Part shown: positions 1 through 11,013 of the stretch, in pieces
How positions within the stretch are numbered: the stretch's first letter is position 1
How the letters are laid out: every line of letters begins with the position of its first letter
The notes under the pieces: generated by a model
Databases searched by the model: none
The model's input: only the letters and a program-made list of their open reading frames with translations
Told to the model about the DNA's origin: nothing
Translations under genes and position numbers: made by a program
Assembly: GCA_963576725.1 (NCBI GenBank)
Contig: OY755237.1
Span: 67,949,472-68,013,471, forward strand
Direction of reading: 5' to 3'
Length of the DNA: 64,000 nucleotides
Source of the DNA: Azorinus chamasolen
Taxonomy: Eukaryota > Mollusca > Bivalvia > Cardiida > Solecurtidae

Positions 1-325
1 TTAAGAATTTTACCAACTTCATTTTGGGTTTAAGTAGATATTTTATGCACAAACTGTTATTTTCTGTTTAAAAAATATAACAGAATGTCTGTAAGGATTC
101 TGCTTCGATAAAAATATTTCACTTATCTTCTCTATATGTAAGTGTAATACCCCTAATAAGTTAAGCCTGATATTAAGTATATGAATCGTTCATAATACAT
201 TCGGCATGTCTTCCGCGTGGATTCCGGAACCCTTCCGCGTCTTCGGGAAGCATTCGGGAAGCCTTCGGGAAGCATTCCGCACCGATTCGGCTTCATTCTG
301 GAACCGCTCGGGATAGGTAGGAGAT
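1..325. repeat. Left copy of a 325-bp direct duplication
   Basis: Positions 1-325 match 3504-3828 base for base as far as I can read, without gaps (offset 3503). The copy starts at the window edge, so it may extend further left. Similarity stops abruptly after GGTAGGAGAT. The second half is rich in short TTCGGGAAGC-type motifs shared with 3693-4150. Confidence 0.9.
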
Positions 326-429
326 GCAATATTTGCATAAGTGTGTTTGTCAAAATACCTAGGGTAGTTAGGGTATGACTGGTAAATCTCTGAAATACAT
401 TCAAAAGTATAGATTTGTCCCCTTTTCAA

Positions 430-597
430 TACAGTAAAACCCCTCTTATCCCGACTTCTAGTAGATAAGAATTTAGATACTTTTTAGCCAGGTGGCTGCT
501 TAATGCAGGGTGAAAGTCATGCCGAAAGCTCCGGGACTGTCTCCAAGACTGATATTTATACTGAATTTAACGTCTGGTTTAGAGGGGGTTTACCGTA
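430..597. mobile_element. Tc1/mariner-like MITE, family D, degenerate
   Basis: Starts TACAGTAAAACCCC and ends GGGGGTTTACCGTA, so TA flanks imperfect inverted ends. The interior holds the family D signature (CAGGTGGCTGCTTAATGCAG, then GTGAAAGTCATG), but the second hairpin arm is eroded. Non-coding. Confidence 0.65.
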
Positions 598-1428
598 CAT
601 GTATTTTTGAAAGTCTATTTCTTTCAAACCAGATCTTAGCAACAATGTCGCACGACCATTGATAAAATACATCAGGAAACATTGTAATGTCGCAATGGAA
701 TCGAATTTCTGCATTTGAATTTTCGTTCTACCCCAGAAATAGTACCATTGATGTTCGATATTTCATAATAGTTCACAAAATGTTGAAAGTGTATCGAAAT
801 ATCATCCATGGCTGTTATAATCGAAAAATTCTTTTCGGTTATGTGTCCATTTCATGTACCTCCAACAATTCTATAATGTTCTGCAAAAATCTAACAATTA
901 TTTTACTTTGGTCTACCTAACCATTACAACGCTGAATTTTTCAAACGGGCTGTTTCAAAATTCAAACAAGTCTGAGCTTATGGTTAATATTTAGGGACTT
1001 TTCCAAACAAAAGTGTAACATGACAAACAATGCAGATCCTGATGAGAGGGCTCCACTATGAGCCTTCTTACCTGGGTCTCCTCTGTTTGCAAAGGACATA
1101 AGTGACTAGGCAAAAAGGGCATTTAACTCAGAATCCGACAACCATACATCGGACTTCTGTAAATACCACAGGAAAGGTATGGGACTTTAAGAATCCGACG
1201 ACCTTATGTCGGACTTCTGTTGTAAAAAGACACCATGCAGTTTGAACAATGGCGTTTGGATTGACAGTTTGTCATTGGTAAAATCTATTCATTTTATGCT
1301 TGGAGATTTCATTTCATGGGTCTGTATAATTTGCATATTTAGTATGTACGTTCACAAGTCGTTGTTGCTTTTCACACCTTTGTAGCGTTTAAATAGAACC
1401 ATGTAACCCTTATATATTGGGACCCAAG
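598..1428. other. Intergenic, no gene seen
   Basis: No credible coding region. It holds a degenerate family A hairpin at about 1023-1094 (GCAGATCCTGATGAGAGGG against a CCTGGGTCTCC arm). It also holds two direct copies (about 1131-1158 and 1190-1220) of a 28-bp sequence beginning AGAATCCGAC, each able to fold on its TCCGAC/GTCGGA ends. Confidence 0.5.
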
Positions 1429-1495
1429 CGGTGGCCGAGGGGAAAGAGCTGCGACTGTGCATCTCTAGTTCCTTGGTTCTAATCCCGTCAAAACC
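1429..1495 (+). mobile_element. tRNA-derived SINE head (fragment)
   Basis: Has pol III promoter-like boxes at tRNA spacing: an A box near TGGCCGAGGGG and a B box near GGTTCTAATCC. No complete cloverleaf is visible, so I read it as a SINE head or decayed tRNA pseudogene. Confidence 0.5.
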
Positions 1496-1689
1496 AAATG
1501 TAAATAGAAAAAATATTCTAATATATTTTTTATTCATGTTCGTTATATTTTTGATATTCTTTTCTCTAAATACATTTTAAAGCAAACTAACTGGAAAACA
1601 GAAGCCTGCCTCTTGAAACTTGCTATGGACTTTTTAAAGCATTATGCTATATTAGCATACAGTCCTGGTGTCAATAGTATGCATTTCGA

Positions 1690-2272
1690 TGAAACAGTAA
1701 TTACATCATCAAAAACAATAGTTTAAAAAAGTACATATAGACACAGAGCGCAAATGGAACGGATCCATGTAAGAAACTTAATTCCTGTTCTATATTTATT
1801 CCAAATTTCAATACCTACTGAATATTCATGAACAAAATAGTTATAATGAAACATGAAAAGTGGAAATTAGTAGCCATTTAAGAAAGTAAAGAAAAAGATC
1901 TTTCAAATTCCATTAGCAAACAGAGCAGACCCTGATCAGACGACTCCTGTAGGAGTCATCTGATCTGGGTCTATTCTGTTTACAAACCCGTGAAAAACAT
2001 TTATATGAAAGAAAGGGTTAAGTGTTCTAGCACCCAGTCTCTCCTCTCTACCAGTTTGTACAGCTGAATAAGTCAGTTTGGAAACAATTAGGTCAGGATA
2101 ACCTGCATAATATTTGAAAACTTAGTTTGTTTCAAAAGGAATTTCTTCAGAGTTCAAGCTGACTATAAAAATCCCTGAGATTTGAACAATTATTACATCA
2201 TCAAAAACAATAGTTTAAAAAGTACATGTATATAGACAGAGTGCAAATGGAACGGATCCATGTAGGAAACTT
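1690..2272. repeat. Direct repeat of about 85 bp flanking a MITE
   Basis: About 85 bp starting ATTACATCATCAAAAACAAT at 1690 recur at about 2190-2272 with a few differences. Both run through GGAACGGATCCATGTA to GAAACTT. The family A MITE at 1778-2021 lies just after the first copy. In the second copy the junction reads GAAACTTGATT, with no insertion. Confidence 0.7.
1778..2021. mobile_element. TTAA-type MITE, family A
   Basis: Bounded by TTAA at 1778-1781 and 2018-2021. A short left arm (CCTGTTCTATATTTATTCC) leads to a near-perfect hairpin at about 1918-1986. Its arms read GCAAACAGAGCAGACCCTGA and TCTGATCTGGGTCTATTCTG around the centre CTCCTGTAGGAG. The right end reads GAAAGAAAGGG. Non-coding; TTAA target sites suggest piggyBac-type mobilisation. 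Confidence 0.8.
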
Positions 2273-2698
2273 GATTTGAAAAGTCTAAGAATGTCTAGAG
2301 CTAGAGCTTTACCTTAGTTGGGCATCAAGTTTTAATGTATTTTGGGCACCTTGAATTCTTGGATTTTCCAGCCACGTGAACGCACGTGTATATAGCCAGG
2401 CATGCTCCTGGAACGTCTATATAGAGGGGCTCTATTGAACTTAGTTGCCTCTAAAGTTTCTGTAATGAGTGTTGCATTTGAGACGAGACAAAACCTTGCC
2501 AAACCCAACTGTTAGTAAAGTAAAAATTAGAATGTTTGCTTCTCTTGGTGTATGTGTGTATATGTATGCAGTTAAATTGGTATATTATAATGTATGTACA
2601 AATATGAGTCAAGCAGGGAAACACCACATACAAAGCAAATAGCCACCCGAACAGCCCCATAAGAAAGCACAGCAAATACAAAGAGACGCACAAATCAA

Positions 2699-2776
2699 AC
2701 ACACGCACACGCACGCGCACGCGCACGCACACGCACACGCACACGCACACGCACACGCACACGCACACGCACACGC

Positions 2777-2811
<35 letters not shown>

Positions 2812-2843
2812 CACACGAACACGAACACGAACACGAACGAACA

Positions 2844-2887
<44 letters not shown>

Positions 2888-2905
2888 CGTACACACACAC
2901 ATACA
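2699..2905. repeat. Compound CA/GCAC/GAACAC microsatellite
   Basis: Successive blocks of GCACAC, GAACAC, GCAC and finally AC repeats. The array is open in several minus-strand frames as Cys-Val and Arg-Val runs, which are not genes. Confidence 0.97.
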
Positions 2906-3503
2906 TCTACATATAAATTCTTCCCTCTCATGTCTTTTATTTCGTTTTCGTCACAAAAAACACCAATTACGAGTTCAGGGATTGATTATATACATGCTAC
3001 TTTAAGCTATTTATAGTAGGTAACAAAACTGAGATGTGTTATATTTTATAGCTATCCATGTTCTATATACATGTATATGCATTTTATCCATAGGTAGTTA
3101 GTAATGGAATGTATTTTGCTAAGAAGCTATTGTTTGGCCGGTAAATAACTTCTAGCTCATGTTAAATAAGATGTTTTGTAAAGTTTCTTGCATATTGTAT
3201 TTTATATCTCGAAATATTTTGGCAATCTGATGACCGTTCTTTTTCAGATATATATGTATGTATATAAGTTTTACTGACATCAGCGTCTTCTGAGACTATT
3301 CAGGCCCCAGTTTCACGAACATTCTTAGTAATAACTTAGCTAAGCCTGTTACTTAGAAATTATGCCAGAGCATAAAGTTTCATAAATTAGTGTTTATTTT
3401 GTAAAAACAAATTGAAAAACGTTTGCTTAATTGTCATTTTAAGAATACATATTGTATTTGATAATAACTGAGGGTGATCTAAATCAAAAACAATATTTGA
3501 GAC

Positions 3504-3828
3504 TTAAGAATTTTACCAACTTCATTTTGGGTTTAAGTAGATATTTTATGCACAAACTGTTATTTTCTGTTTAAAAAATATAACAGAATGTCTGTAAGGA
3601 TTCTGCTTCGATAAAAATATTTCACTTATCTTCTCTATATGTAAGTGTAATACCCCTAATAAGTTAAGCCTGATATTAAGTATATGAATCGTTCATAATA
3701 CATTCGGCATGTCTTCCGCGTGGATTCCGGAACCCTTCCGCGTCTTCGGGAAGCATTCGGGAAGCCTTCGGGAAGCATTCCGCACCGATTCGGCTTCATT
3801 CTGGAACCGCTCGGGATAGGTAGGAGAT
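3504..3828. repeat. Right copy of the 325-bp direct duplication
   Basis: Matches 1-325. Here the motif-rich half continues past the duplication boundary into 3829-4150, so this copy looks like the more complete source. Confidence 0.9.
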
Positions 3829-4150
3829 CCAGAAGCCTTGCAGAATGACCCCGAATCTACCCCGAAGCCACTGCGAAGGGTTCCCGAACGTCCCGAAGGG
3901 TTCCAGAAGGGTCCCAGAAGGTCCCGAAGCCTTTCCGAATAAAAGATTCGGCGTCTAAATTTTAAAACTTATAAAACTTGGATGCCGCACCTTTTTGATC
4001 CCGACTAGTCCCCGAATCACCCACAAGGGTTCCCGAAGGGTTCAGGAATGACGCGGAAGGGTTCCCGAACATCCCGAAGGCATGCCGAATCATCCAGAAT
4101 CTGCGATATCCACATTCGGGAACCCTTCGGGAACCATTCGGAGTCCTAGT
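3693..4150. repeat. Motif-rich inverted repeat element (TTCGGGAA type)
   Basis: Dense copies of TTCGGGAAGC/GGGAACCCTTCGG on the left and the reverse form GGGTTCCCGAA on the right, around an AT-rich centre (about 3940-3985). This resembles a non-autonomous element with end-proximal repeats. I could not fix exact ends or a target duplication. A minus-strand ORF across 3962-4195 follows only the motifs. Confidence 0.6.
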
Positions 4151-4171
4151 GGACGCCTGGTCTAACATATA

Positions 4172-4361
4172 TACAGTAGAACCGGTCTTCAGCAATCATC
4201 AAAAGAGGTCCAATTATAGGTATGCAAGGCAGGTGGTAGCTTAATGCAGGTCAAAAGTAATCCAGAAGGTGCTTATAGGAACTTTTTGCATTAGTTGTGC
4301 TCTGCATTAAGCAATCATATGTTCAATAAATGAATGACCACCTAGGACATGTTCTACTGTA
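4172..4361. mobile_element. Tc1/mariner-like MITE, family D
   Basis: TACAGTAGAACCGG at the left and ACATGTTCTACTGTA at the right give TA-flanked inverted ends. The interior palindrome has CAGGTGGTAGCTTAATGCAG and the reverse CTGCATTAAGCAATCA. Imperfect but complete. Confidence 0.75.
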
Positions 4362-4373
4362 GGTCGTCGAAAT

Positions 4374-4552
4374 TAACCCTTCGCTTGCTATTCACGTCAA
4401 TATACCTACCTGTAAATAGTGAAATAAAGAAAAAATAGAAAAACCTGTAAATAAAGAAAAAATAGGTATTTTCAGGCAGGTGGTTGCTTAATACAAGGAG
4501 CTTTCTACATTATACTATTTTTTTTCTTCCGGTTTAGAGGGGTTTTACTGTA
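4374..4552. mobile_element. Fragments of families J and D
   Basis: 4374-4418 repeats the first 45 bp or so of the family J element at 4787 (CCCTTCGCTTGCTATTCACG). After a short AT-rich join, 4470-4552 is the end of a family D element, finishing GAGGGGTTTTACTGTA. Confidence 0.6.
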
Positions 4553-4786
4553 ATGAATATAGACGGGAGTATATCGTAGGTCCATAGCCAAAACTATCGC
4601 AAATTGGAGCGTACAGCCATTTAAGTTATATTTCGCCCATTTTTCGTAGAAATCTATAAATACCAACAGTTGTAAACCTATTCATATCATTAAATTTATG
4701 CTTCACGCGCATAACAATTTATATATATTCAGCTAAAGATTAACGGTGTCTGAATACTGCTAAATCCTGAGAAAACTGCCGACCTT

Positions 4787-5036
4787 TTAACCCTTCGCTT
4801 GCTATTCACGTCAATATACCTACCTGTAAATAGTGAAGACCCAGATGAGACAGCTCCTGCAGGAGTTGTCTCATCAGGGTCTGCACTATTAACAAGTTGA
4901 CTGTGCAACCAGTGCACTCCACAGCAGTGATTGCACAGCGAGATACTTGTACACAGTGAAGATATGTGTAATTGCACAACAGGGCATGGGTAAAGAAGGA
5001 GAAATGCATTTTAAAATTCAGCAAGAGAAGGGTTAA
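4787..5036. mobile_element. TTAA-type MITE, family J
   Basis: TTAA at 4787-4790 and 5033-5036. Inverted ends CCCTTCGCTTGCT and, read from the right, CCCTTCTCTTGCT. The hairpin at about 4838-4895 has arms AGACCCAGATGAGACAGCTC and GAGTTGTCTCATCAGGGTCT around CTGCAG. Confidence 0.85.
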
Positions 5037-5190
5037 GAGGCGGAAAACTTCGCCGATTACACGGAAATAAACGACTCGTTCGGCCAATCCGCGATTTCTG
5101 AACAACACTACGAATATTAATGAGGTATTCGCAACAATGTCAGTCGAAAGTGTAAAAATGCGAAAAAAGAGAATATCTGCTGAGCAATAC

Positions 5191-5434
5191 TTAACCTTTT
5201 GAATTTTCATGTAAGAAATAACGACATCATGAATATGAATTGTTTTATTTTTTTGTAATGACATATGAACATAGAAATACTTGACCATGACATAAACTAT
5301 AGAATCATGTCTATATTATTTCATAAGCAAACAGAGCATACCCTGATCAGACGGCTCCTATAGGAGTCGTCTGATCTGGGTTCACCCTGTTAGCAAAATG
5401 CGTAGACAAGCGTATTTATGGAGTAAAGGGTTAA
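5191..5434. mobile_element. TTAA-type MITE, family A'
   Basis: TTAA at 5191-5194 and 5431-5434; right end GGAGTAAAGGG. The central hairpin (about 5330-5395) is CCCTGATCAGACGGCTCC / GGAGTCGTCTGATCTGGG. The left arm differs from family A (AAATAACGACATCATGAAT), so this is a sister family sharing the hairpin. Confidence 0.85.
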
Positions 5435-5850
5435 CTACATGTACATCGAGTACATGTAACGACAGAATTCGGTCTATCCGCTAGTTTAAGAGGTAATAAA
5501 CATTTCTTTTTTTTCTAACACAAACGACTCTTTCCTTACCATGCTTTAAGTCTCTAAGTCAGTTTCCAGTCACATAGATTACGATCCTGAAGTTGTTTTG
5601 TTACGCAAAATTGGCGAATATAAAGCAGAAACGCTAACTTCATGTTGCAGATATGGTCGTACGTGTTAACATACGACAGTCGTGACTTCCTGTTTATAAT
5701 TATATTTCGATAATGAAAACCGAAGCAGACGGCATATTTGCAAGCGACATTATTTGACATTAAAATTTCTAAAGCAGTCGCTTAAACATATATCTAAGTC
5801 TGTGAGACTGGTTCTCAGACCGTGCATTATGAATGCGGTTTTTATACATG

Positions 5851-5854
<4 letters not shown>

Positions 5855-5914
<60 letters not shown>
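5855..5914. repeat. (TA)n microsatellite
   Basis: Nearly pure TA repeat, interrupted once by G. Confidence 0.98.
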
Positions 5915-6325
5915 TTCCTCCAATATTGAAGATTATTCATACAGAAACACACAAGCAAACACATTAAACATACTACACACATACACGAAAGTATAGAAAG
6001 TAAACGAGGCACATATACAATCACAATGACAAACAATTGCATACCAATGCAAATGCATCAATAAGTAATACTACTAATAATAATGATTATGATGATAAAA
6101 GCGTTAATTTGAACAAAGTTTCATAATTTACCTTAGTTGCAAAGTGACAGACTGAACAGACCCTGATCAGACGGTTCCTTTAGAAGCCCTCTTACCAGAA
6201 TCTACACCACTTTTATTTACATGCAAGTGTATTTATCACAGGTACAATCTTTATACAGGACGAGTTTACTCGTTGCCAGTGTTTCAATGACTTTGCGCCA
6301 TACTTAACACAATAACAGGCACTTA

Positions 6326-6488
6326 TCAGACAGCAAACCTGGACCACAAGTGTCCAATAAAAATAATGTTTGCCTTGTAAAAGTCTTGTGCATGAATGCC
6401 TAATTCTGTTGACAAATCTATTCCTAATGAGCCAAGCAGAGCACCTAATTTGGCATAGTCGTCTAGCATACTTAATCTAGCAGTAACA
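6326..6488 (-). pseudogene. Probable 3' remnant of the LINE split by Harbinger
   Basis: Reading the minus strand from the Harbinger boundary, an open frame of about 54 residues runs to a stop at 6326, starting VTARLSMLDDY and ending LWSRFAV. At the other Harbinger boundary (19534) the LINE reverse-transcriptase frame breaks off just after its zinc-knuckle-like HCLFEC motif, where such proteins usually have another 50-80 residues. The two pieces would join with a 1-nt frame difference. I infer that this is the missing C-terminus; I do not recognise it on sequence alone. Confidence 0.4.
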
Positions 6489-6523
6489 GGGCTGGAATTC
6501 ACCAACACGCACTTGTACTTGAA
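6489..6523 (+). repeat. Harbinger left terminal inverted repeat
   Basis: 35 bp starting GGGCTGGAATTCACCAAC. Matches the reverse complement of 19499-19533 except at two positions. Its last nine bases, GTACTTGAA, were duplicated by the insertion at 6524. Confidence 0.88.
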
Positions 6524-6885
6524 GGGTGTTGGTGGTTTCGTCAAACTACCGGTTCGTCAAACTGATATTACATAGTAACCGAAAAGTGGTTTCGTCAAAC
6601 TGATAAAATATAGTGGGTACAGTATAAAACGCGGCATAGTTAGGTTTGTATAGTATAAGTGCAGATTCAAAATGAGATACCTCATATCAGGGTCTATACT
6701 GTTTGCATAGGACAAGTTATTGCATTGTGTTTTTTAACTGTGAATTATCCCCTTATGATGATTAAACTATGATGCAACTGTTACATTGTTGTCTCTGTTG
6801 ACTTATTCCTCCCTGAAACTTCAAAACTTCCGAGTTTACAAACAGTGCAGACCATGATCAGAGGGATTTACATTCTTTGACCCCT

Positions 6886-8792
6886 TCCTTGTTCTATACA
6901 TGTATTTAGTCCAAATTTTGATACATACTGATCATTCATAACAAACAAGAGGGCCATGAGGCCCTGAAGCGCTCACCTGAGATAACCCCAGGGGCGGGGC
7001 AATTTTTGACCACAAGAAATCATGTGGACAACCTTGGTAGAGAACCACAAGGCAAAGCAGTATGCCATTAATTAAAGGTCTAAGCCTTATGGTTTCAGAG
7101 GAAAATAATATTTCGTATTTTTCCCATGAAAAATTGATAAGCCCTGAGGCAGGGCCAAGTTTTGCCCAGTGGTCAGGGTCTTAAGTTAAACATTCTTGGC
7201 AGAGGACCACAAGCCACAGCTACATATTTATAGAGGACCATTAGATCATGTTAGTCATACCAAATATCAATGGTCTAGGCATTACAGTTTCAGTAGATTT
7301 TTAAAGATTTTCCAATGAAAGACTGATAAGCCCTTGGGCGGGGCCATTTTTGGCCCGGGGTCATAATTTGAACAATATTTGTAGAGGACCATAAGATCAT
7401 GCTACATACAAAATATCAAAGGTCCAGGCCTTACAGTTTCAGAGAAGAAGATTTTTAAAGAATTTCCAATGAAAAACTGATAAGCGTTTGGGCGGGGCCA
7501 TTTTTGGCCTGGGGATCATAATTTGAACAATATTTGTAGAGGACCATAAGATCATGCTACATACCAAATATCAAAGGTCTAGGCTTTACAGTTTGAGAGA
7601 AGAAGATTTTTAAAGAATTTCCTATGAAAAACTGATAAGCCCTTGGGCGGGCCCATTTTTGGCCCGGGGGTAATAATTTGTTCAATATTTGTAGAGGATC
7701 ATGCTACATATTAAATATCAAAGGCCTAGGCCTTACAGCTACAGAGAAGAAGAGTTTTAAAGATTTTCCTATGAAAAACTGATAAGCGCATGGGCGGGGC
7801 CATTTTTGGCCCGGGGGTCATAATTTTAACAATATTTGTAGAGGACCATAAGATCATACTACATACCAAATATCAAAGGTCTAGGCCTTACAGCTTCAGA
7901 GAAGAAGAGTTTTAAAGATTTTCCTATGAAAAACTGATAAGCCCATGGGCGGGGCCATTTTTGGCCCGGGGGTCATAATTTGAACAATATTTGTAGAGGA
8001 CCATAAGATCATACTACATACCAAATATCAAAGGTCTAGGCCTTACAGTTTCAGTGAAGAAGATTTTTAAAGATTTTCCTATGAAAAACTGATAAGCCCT
8101 TGGGCGGGGCCATTTTTGGCCCAGGGGCCATAATTTGAACAATCTTCGTAGAGGACCATAAGATCATGCTACAAACAAAATATCAAAGGTCTAGGCTTTA
8201 CAGTTTCAGAGAAGAAGATTTTTAAAGATTTTCCTATGAAAATTCCATATTACCATATATGGAAAAAATGACCACGCCCTCTGGCGGCCATGTTTTTTGC
8301 CGGATCAAAATTCTTTTAACAACTTTTGAAGTCTATCAACTGAGAAACATTTTGGTGAAAACTATATTCAAATTGGACAATTCATTCTGGAGAAGAAGAT
8401 TTTTCTAGATATTGTGTACGGTTGCCATGGCAACAAGACCCATGGCCCCACCCACTATCTTTTAACAACTTTTGAAGCACCCACCCACAGTATGTATCTG
8501 ACCAAGTTTGGTTACAATTGGGCTGTTGGTTTCAGAGAAGAAGTCGTTTGAAATTGTTGACGGACAGACAGACGGACAGACGGACGACGGACGCCGGACA
8601 CAGGGGTATCACAATAGCTCACCTTGAGCACTTTGTGCTCTGGTGAGCTAAAAATATTGAAGGTGGAACATTGTTCATACACATCATACACAAGCAAAGA
8701 AACAGATCTATCAAATTTTATTAGCAATTTCTGATCAGGATCGACTCTGTTTGCAAATGCGTGAAAACGCATTTATATGAGGGGAATGTTTA
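6886..8792. mobile_element. TTAA-type MITE, family A, split by the pearl-like element
   Basis: The left half at 6886-6944 (CCTTGTTCTATACATG to CATTCATAACAAA) and the right half at about 8652-8792 (ATTGAAGGTGGAACATTG, the eroded hairpin arm CTGATCAGGATCGACTCTG, then GCGTGAAAACGCATTTATAT) are the two parts of one family A element. They are separated by exactly the pearl-like unit. Confidence 0.7.
6945..8651 (+). mobile_element. Pearl-like element (Helentron-associated, non-autonomous)
   Basis: Starts CAAGAGGGCCATGAGGCCCT and ends with a hairpin AGCTCACC...GGTGAGCT followed by AAAA. The body is about 8 tandem cores; from about 7336 on they recur every ~154 bp (7336, 7490, 7645, 7794, 7948, 8103), each carrying GGGCGGGGCCATTTTTGG. 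A short ACGG/ACAG microsatellite (8557-8590) precedes the terminal hairpin. Tandem cores, ACRG microsatellite and 3' hairpin are the known design of bivalve pearl elements. No ORF and no target duplication, as expected for Helitron relatives. Confidence 0.75.
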
Positions 8793-10598
8793 AATTACTG
8801 CATGTGCCCGATTTATGGTTTAGTTAATGCAAATTACTTCATAGCACGTGTGTCTTTCGGTAGGTGTGATAATCAAATCAAATGTATAACGCGTGTTTGT
8901 TTGATAATCCGATTAGACACGCGACCACTATTTCAGTTGATTCGGTCTAGCAAGTGTCACTAATACTTTAGCACTGTTTGAATTATGGACAAAATTATTA
9001 ATGATAGCTGTATTTGATTGGATTATCACCTTAAATTTGGTGAAAATGGTCATAAATAATTTCAACTCTTATCTGGTTTACATCGTATGCATAGGACAAA
9101 TGTACTCTATTTAGTTACTGGGTATACTAATTGTACGTCACGCATATACGTGTTACTGGGGTTTAAATGGTTAAAATAGCCTTTCCTACAGCTCAGGATT
9201 TAGGCATCATGATCATAATTTCATATAACAACAACAATAATAATATCGTCATCATATTTACCATTTAAGATTTCAATAAAATAAAAGACGGTATAAAATT
9301 TATAAATGAAATAAATGATTGCACTCGCCATTAAAACAAGTACACTAAAATCTATCAAATAAATATTATTATTAATCAATCAATAAATAACATTTGTGAC
9401 ATTTATTATATTACAAACAAATTTGTGCCGCAATTTATACCACTTCCAAATAAATAATGGCTAAATCACCTCACGGTAATAATCAGTATGCATTATTAAC
9501 AGTTTGACGAAACCACTACCACTTAAAATTGTTCATAAAGTCCAGTTTGACGAACCGGTAGTTTGACGAAACCACCATAATCCGTACTTGAAACCCAAGC
9601 ATGTACTTCAAATCCCAAGTCTGTCTTCAAATCTAATTCACCAACTCGTACTTGAAACTCAAGAATGTACTTGAATTTCAAGTAAATAGACCGATTTTTC
9701 CCCAAGTCTACCTCTTAGCAGACTTGAAACATAATTCACGAGATTCAAAATGGCGTCTGTCCATAAACAAATCAAGCTTCATTTGATAGAAAATGCAATT
9801 TACGGGCCTGGGCGGATTATTATTGATAGGACCAACCCACTGGAAATCTTGACGGAAGACGAGGTCTTCCGTCGCTACAGATTTAGACCACAGACTATTT
9901 TGTATGTCGTCGGGTTACTTATAAATGTGTTACAATTTGGAAGCAAGAGGAACTCGCCACTGACACCGCTGCAGCAAGTGCTGGTGTTTCTGAGGTTTCT
10001 GGCTACAGCTTATTATAACAATTAATCCTAATTAATATTTACAATATCATCAGTTCTTACATTCATATTCGTGGAGTAAAGAGTTAAAATACAATTTTTG
10101 ATTTGACAAATAATATTAAGATAACAAAAAGCCTCAATATCATGCTGAAAATCAGACCTAAAGCAGCTTGAATATGGATGAGACTCAAAATTACTAAAGA
10201 AAACACACAAGTCTGAATACAGTTCATTTTGTTTAACTATTTTCTTCATACAGTTGCTTTTTCATATCTTTACAATCAGAGTAGACACAGATCAGATTGT
10301 TCCTATAGGAGCAGCCAAATTAGGGTCAGCTCCTTTTTATTATGAACTTGCAATAAAAATTGTAAAAAAAATTTCACTGTATACATAGAATTTCCCATAG
10401 ACTAACAGGCAGTGTTATACAAACATGAATATTTTGTTACTAAAATATAATGGAAATAATAATATACCAATCATAAGCACCCGCCAAATTTACATGTAAT
10501 TAGTGTTACATATCCCAAGTTCTTTATAGTATAACGTAAAAACTCTAAACCAGAATTCTAGTGTAGAATAATTTTTACACTTCTAGGCAGGTGGCTAC

Positions 10599-11013
10599 TT
10601 AACCTTTTCCCTCATACAAACATGTTTTTACGCATCTGCAAACAGAGTAGACCCAGATCAGACGGCACCTAGAGGAGCCGTCTGATCAGGGTCTGCTCTG
10701 TTTGCTAAAAGAATCTGATAGATCTGTTTCTTTACTTTCTTAACCCTTTCCCTGTTCGGTATTTTGGCCAAATTTCAATACCTGAATATTCATTAACAAA
10801 ACAGTTTTGAAGAAATATGTAGGGTAGATCATTGTAGACATTTTAGAAAGCAATGAAATATATCTATCAAATTCTATTAGCAAACAGAGCAGACCCTGAT
10901 CATACAGCTTCTCTACAATGTTCCACTTATTATATTTCTTTATAACTATTTTCTTAATGATTATTCAGTAGGTATTGAAATTTTGCCTAACTACAGAACA
11001 GGGAAAGGGTTAA
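10599..11013. mobile_element. TTAA MITE (A) inserted in a family D MITE, with a second A nested in it
   Basis: TTAA at 10599-10602 and 11010-11013. Outside lie the two halves of a D element: GGCAGGTGGCTAC on the left and TGCAGTGTGAAAGTCATG on the right. An intact D reads ...GCTTAATGCAG... across this point, so A used the TTAA inside D. A hairpin lies at about 10640-10702 (CCTAGAGGAG centre). A second partial A begins at TTAA 10740 and ends near 10916 inside the right arm. Confidence 0.75.

Larger units (their letters stand above)
6524..9583. mobile_element. 3,060-bp inverted-repeat element with 9-bp target duplication (Mutator-like?)
   Basis: Flanked by GTACTTGAA at 6515-6523 and 9584-9592. 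The ends read GGGTGTTGGTGG and, from the right, GGATTATGGTGG, then share GTTTCGTCAAACTACCGG and TTCGTCAAACTG. The motif TTCGTCAAACT occurs three times near each end, in inverted orientation. No transposase is seen inside. The content is a TTAA MITE interrupted by a pearl-like element, plus AT-rich filler (8800-9480). A 9-bp duplication and G-rich ends fit a non-autonomous Mutator-like element, but this is inference; other 8-9-bp superfamilies are possible. Confidence 0.8.

Noticed and set aside
2451..2931. Three overlapping minus-strand ORFs of Cys-Val, Cys-Ala and Arg-Val runs
   Set aside because: Pure translation of the CA/GCAC microsatellite in three frames.
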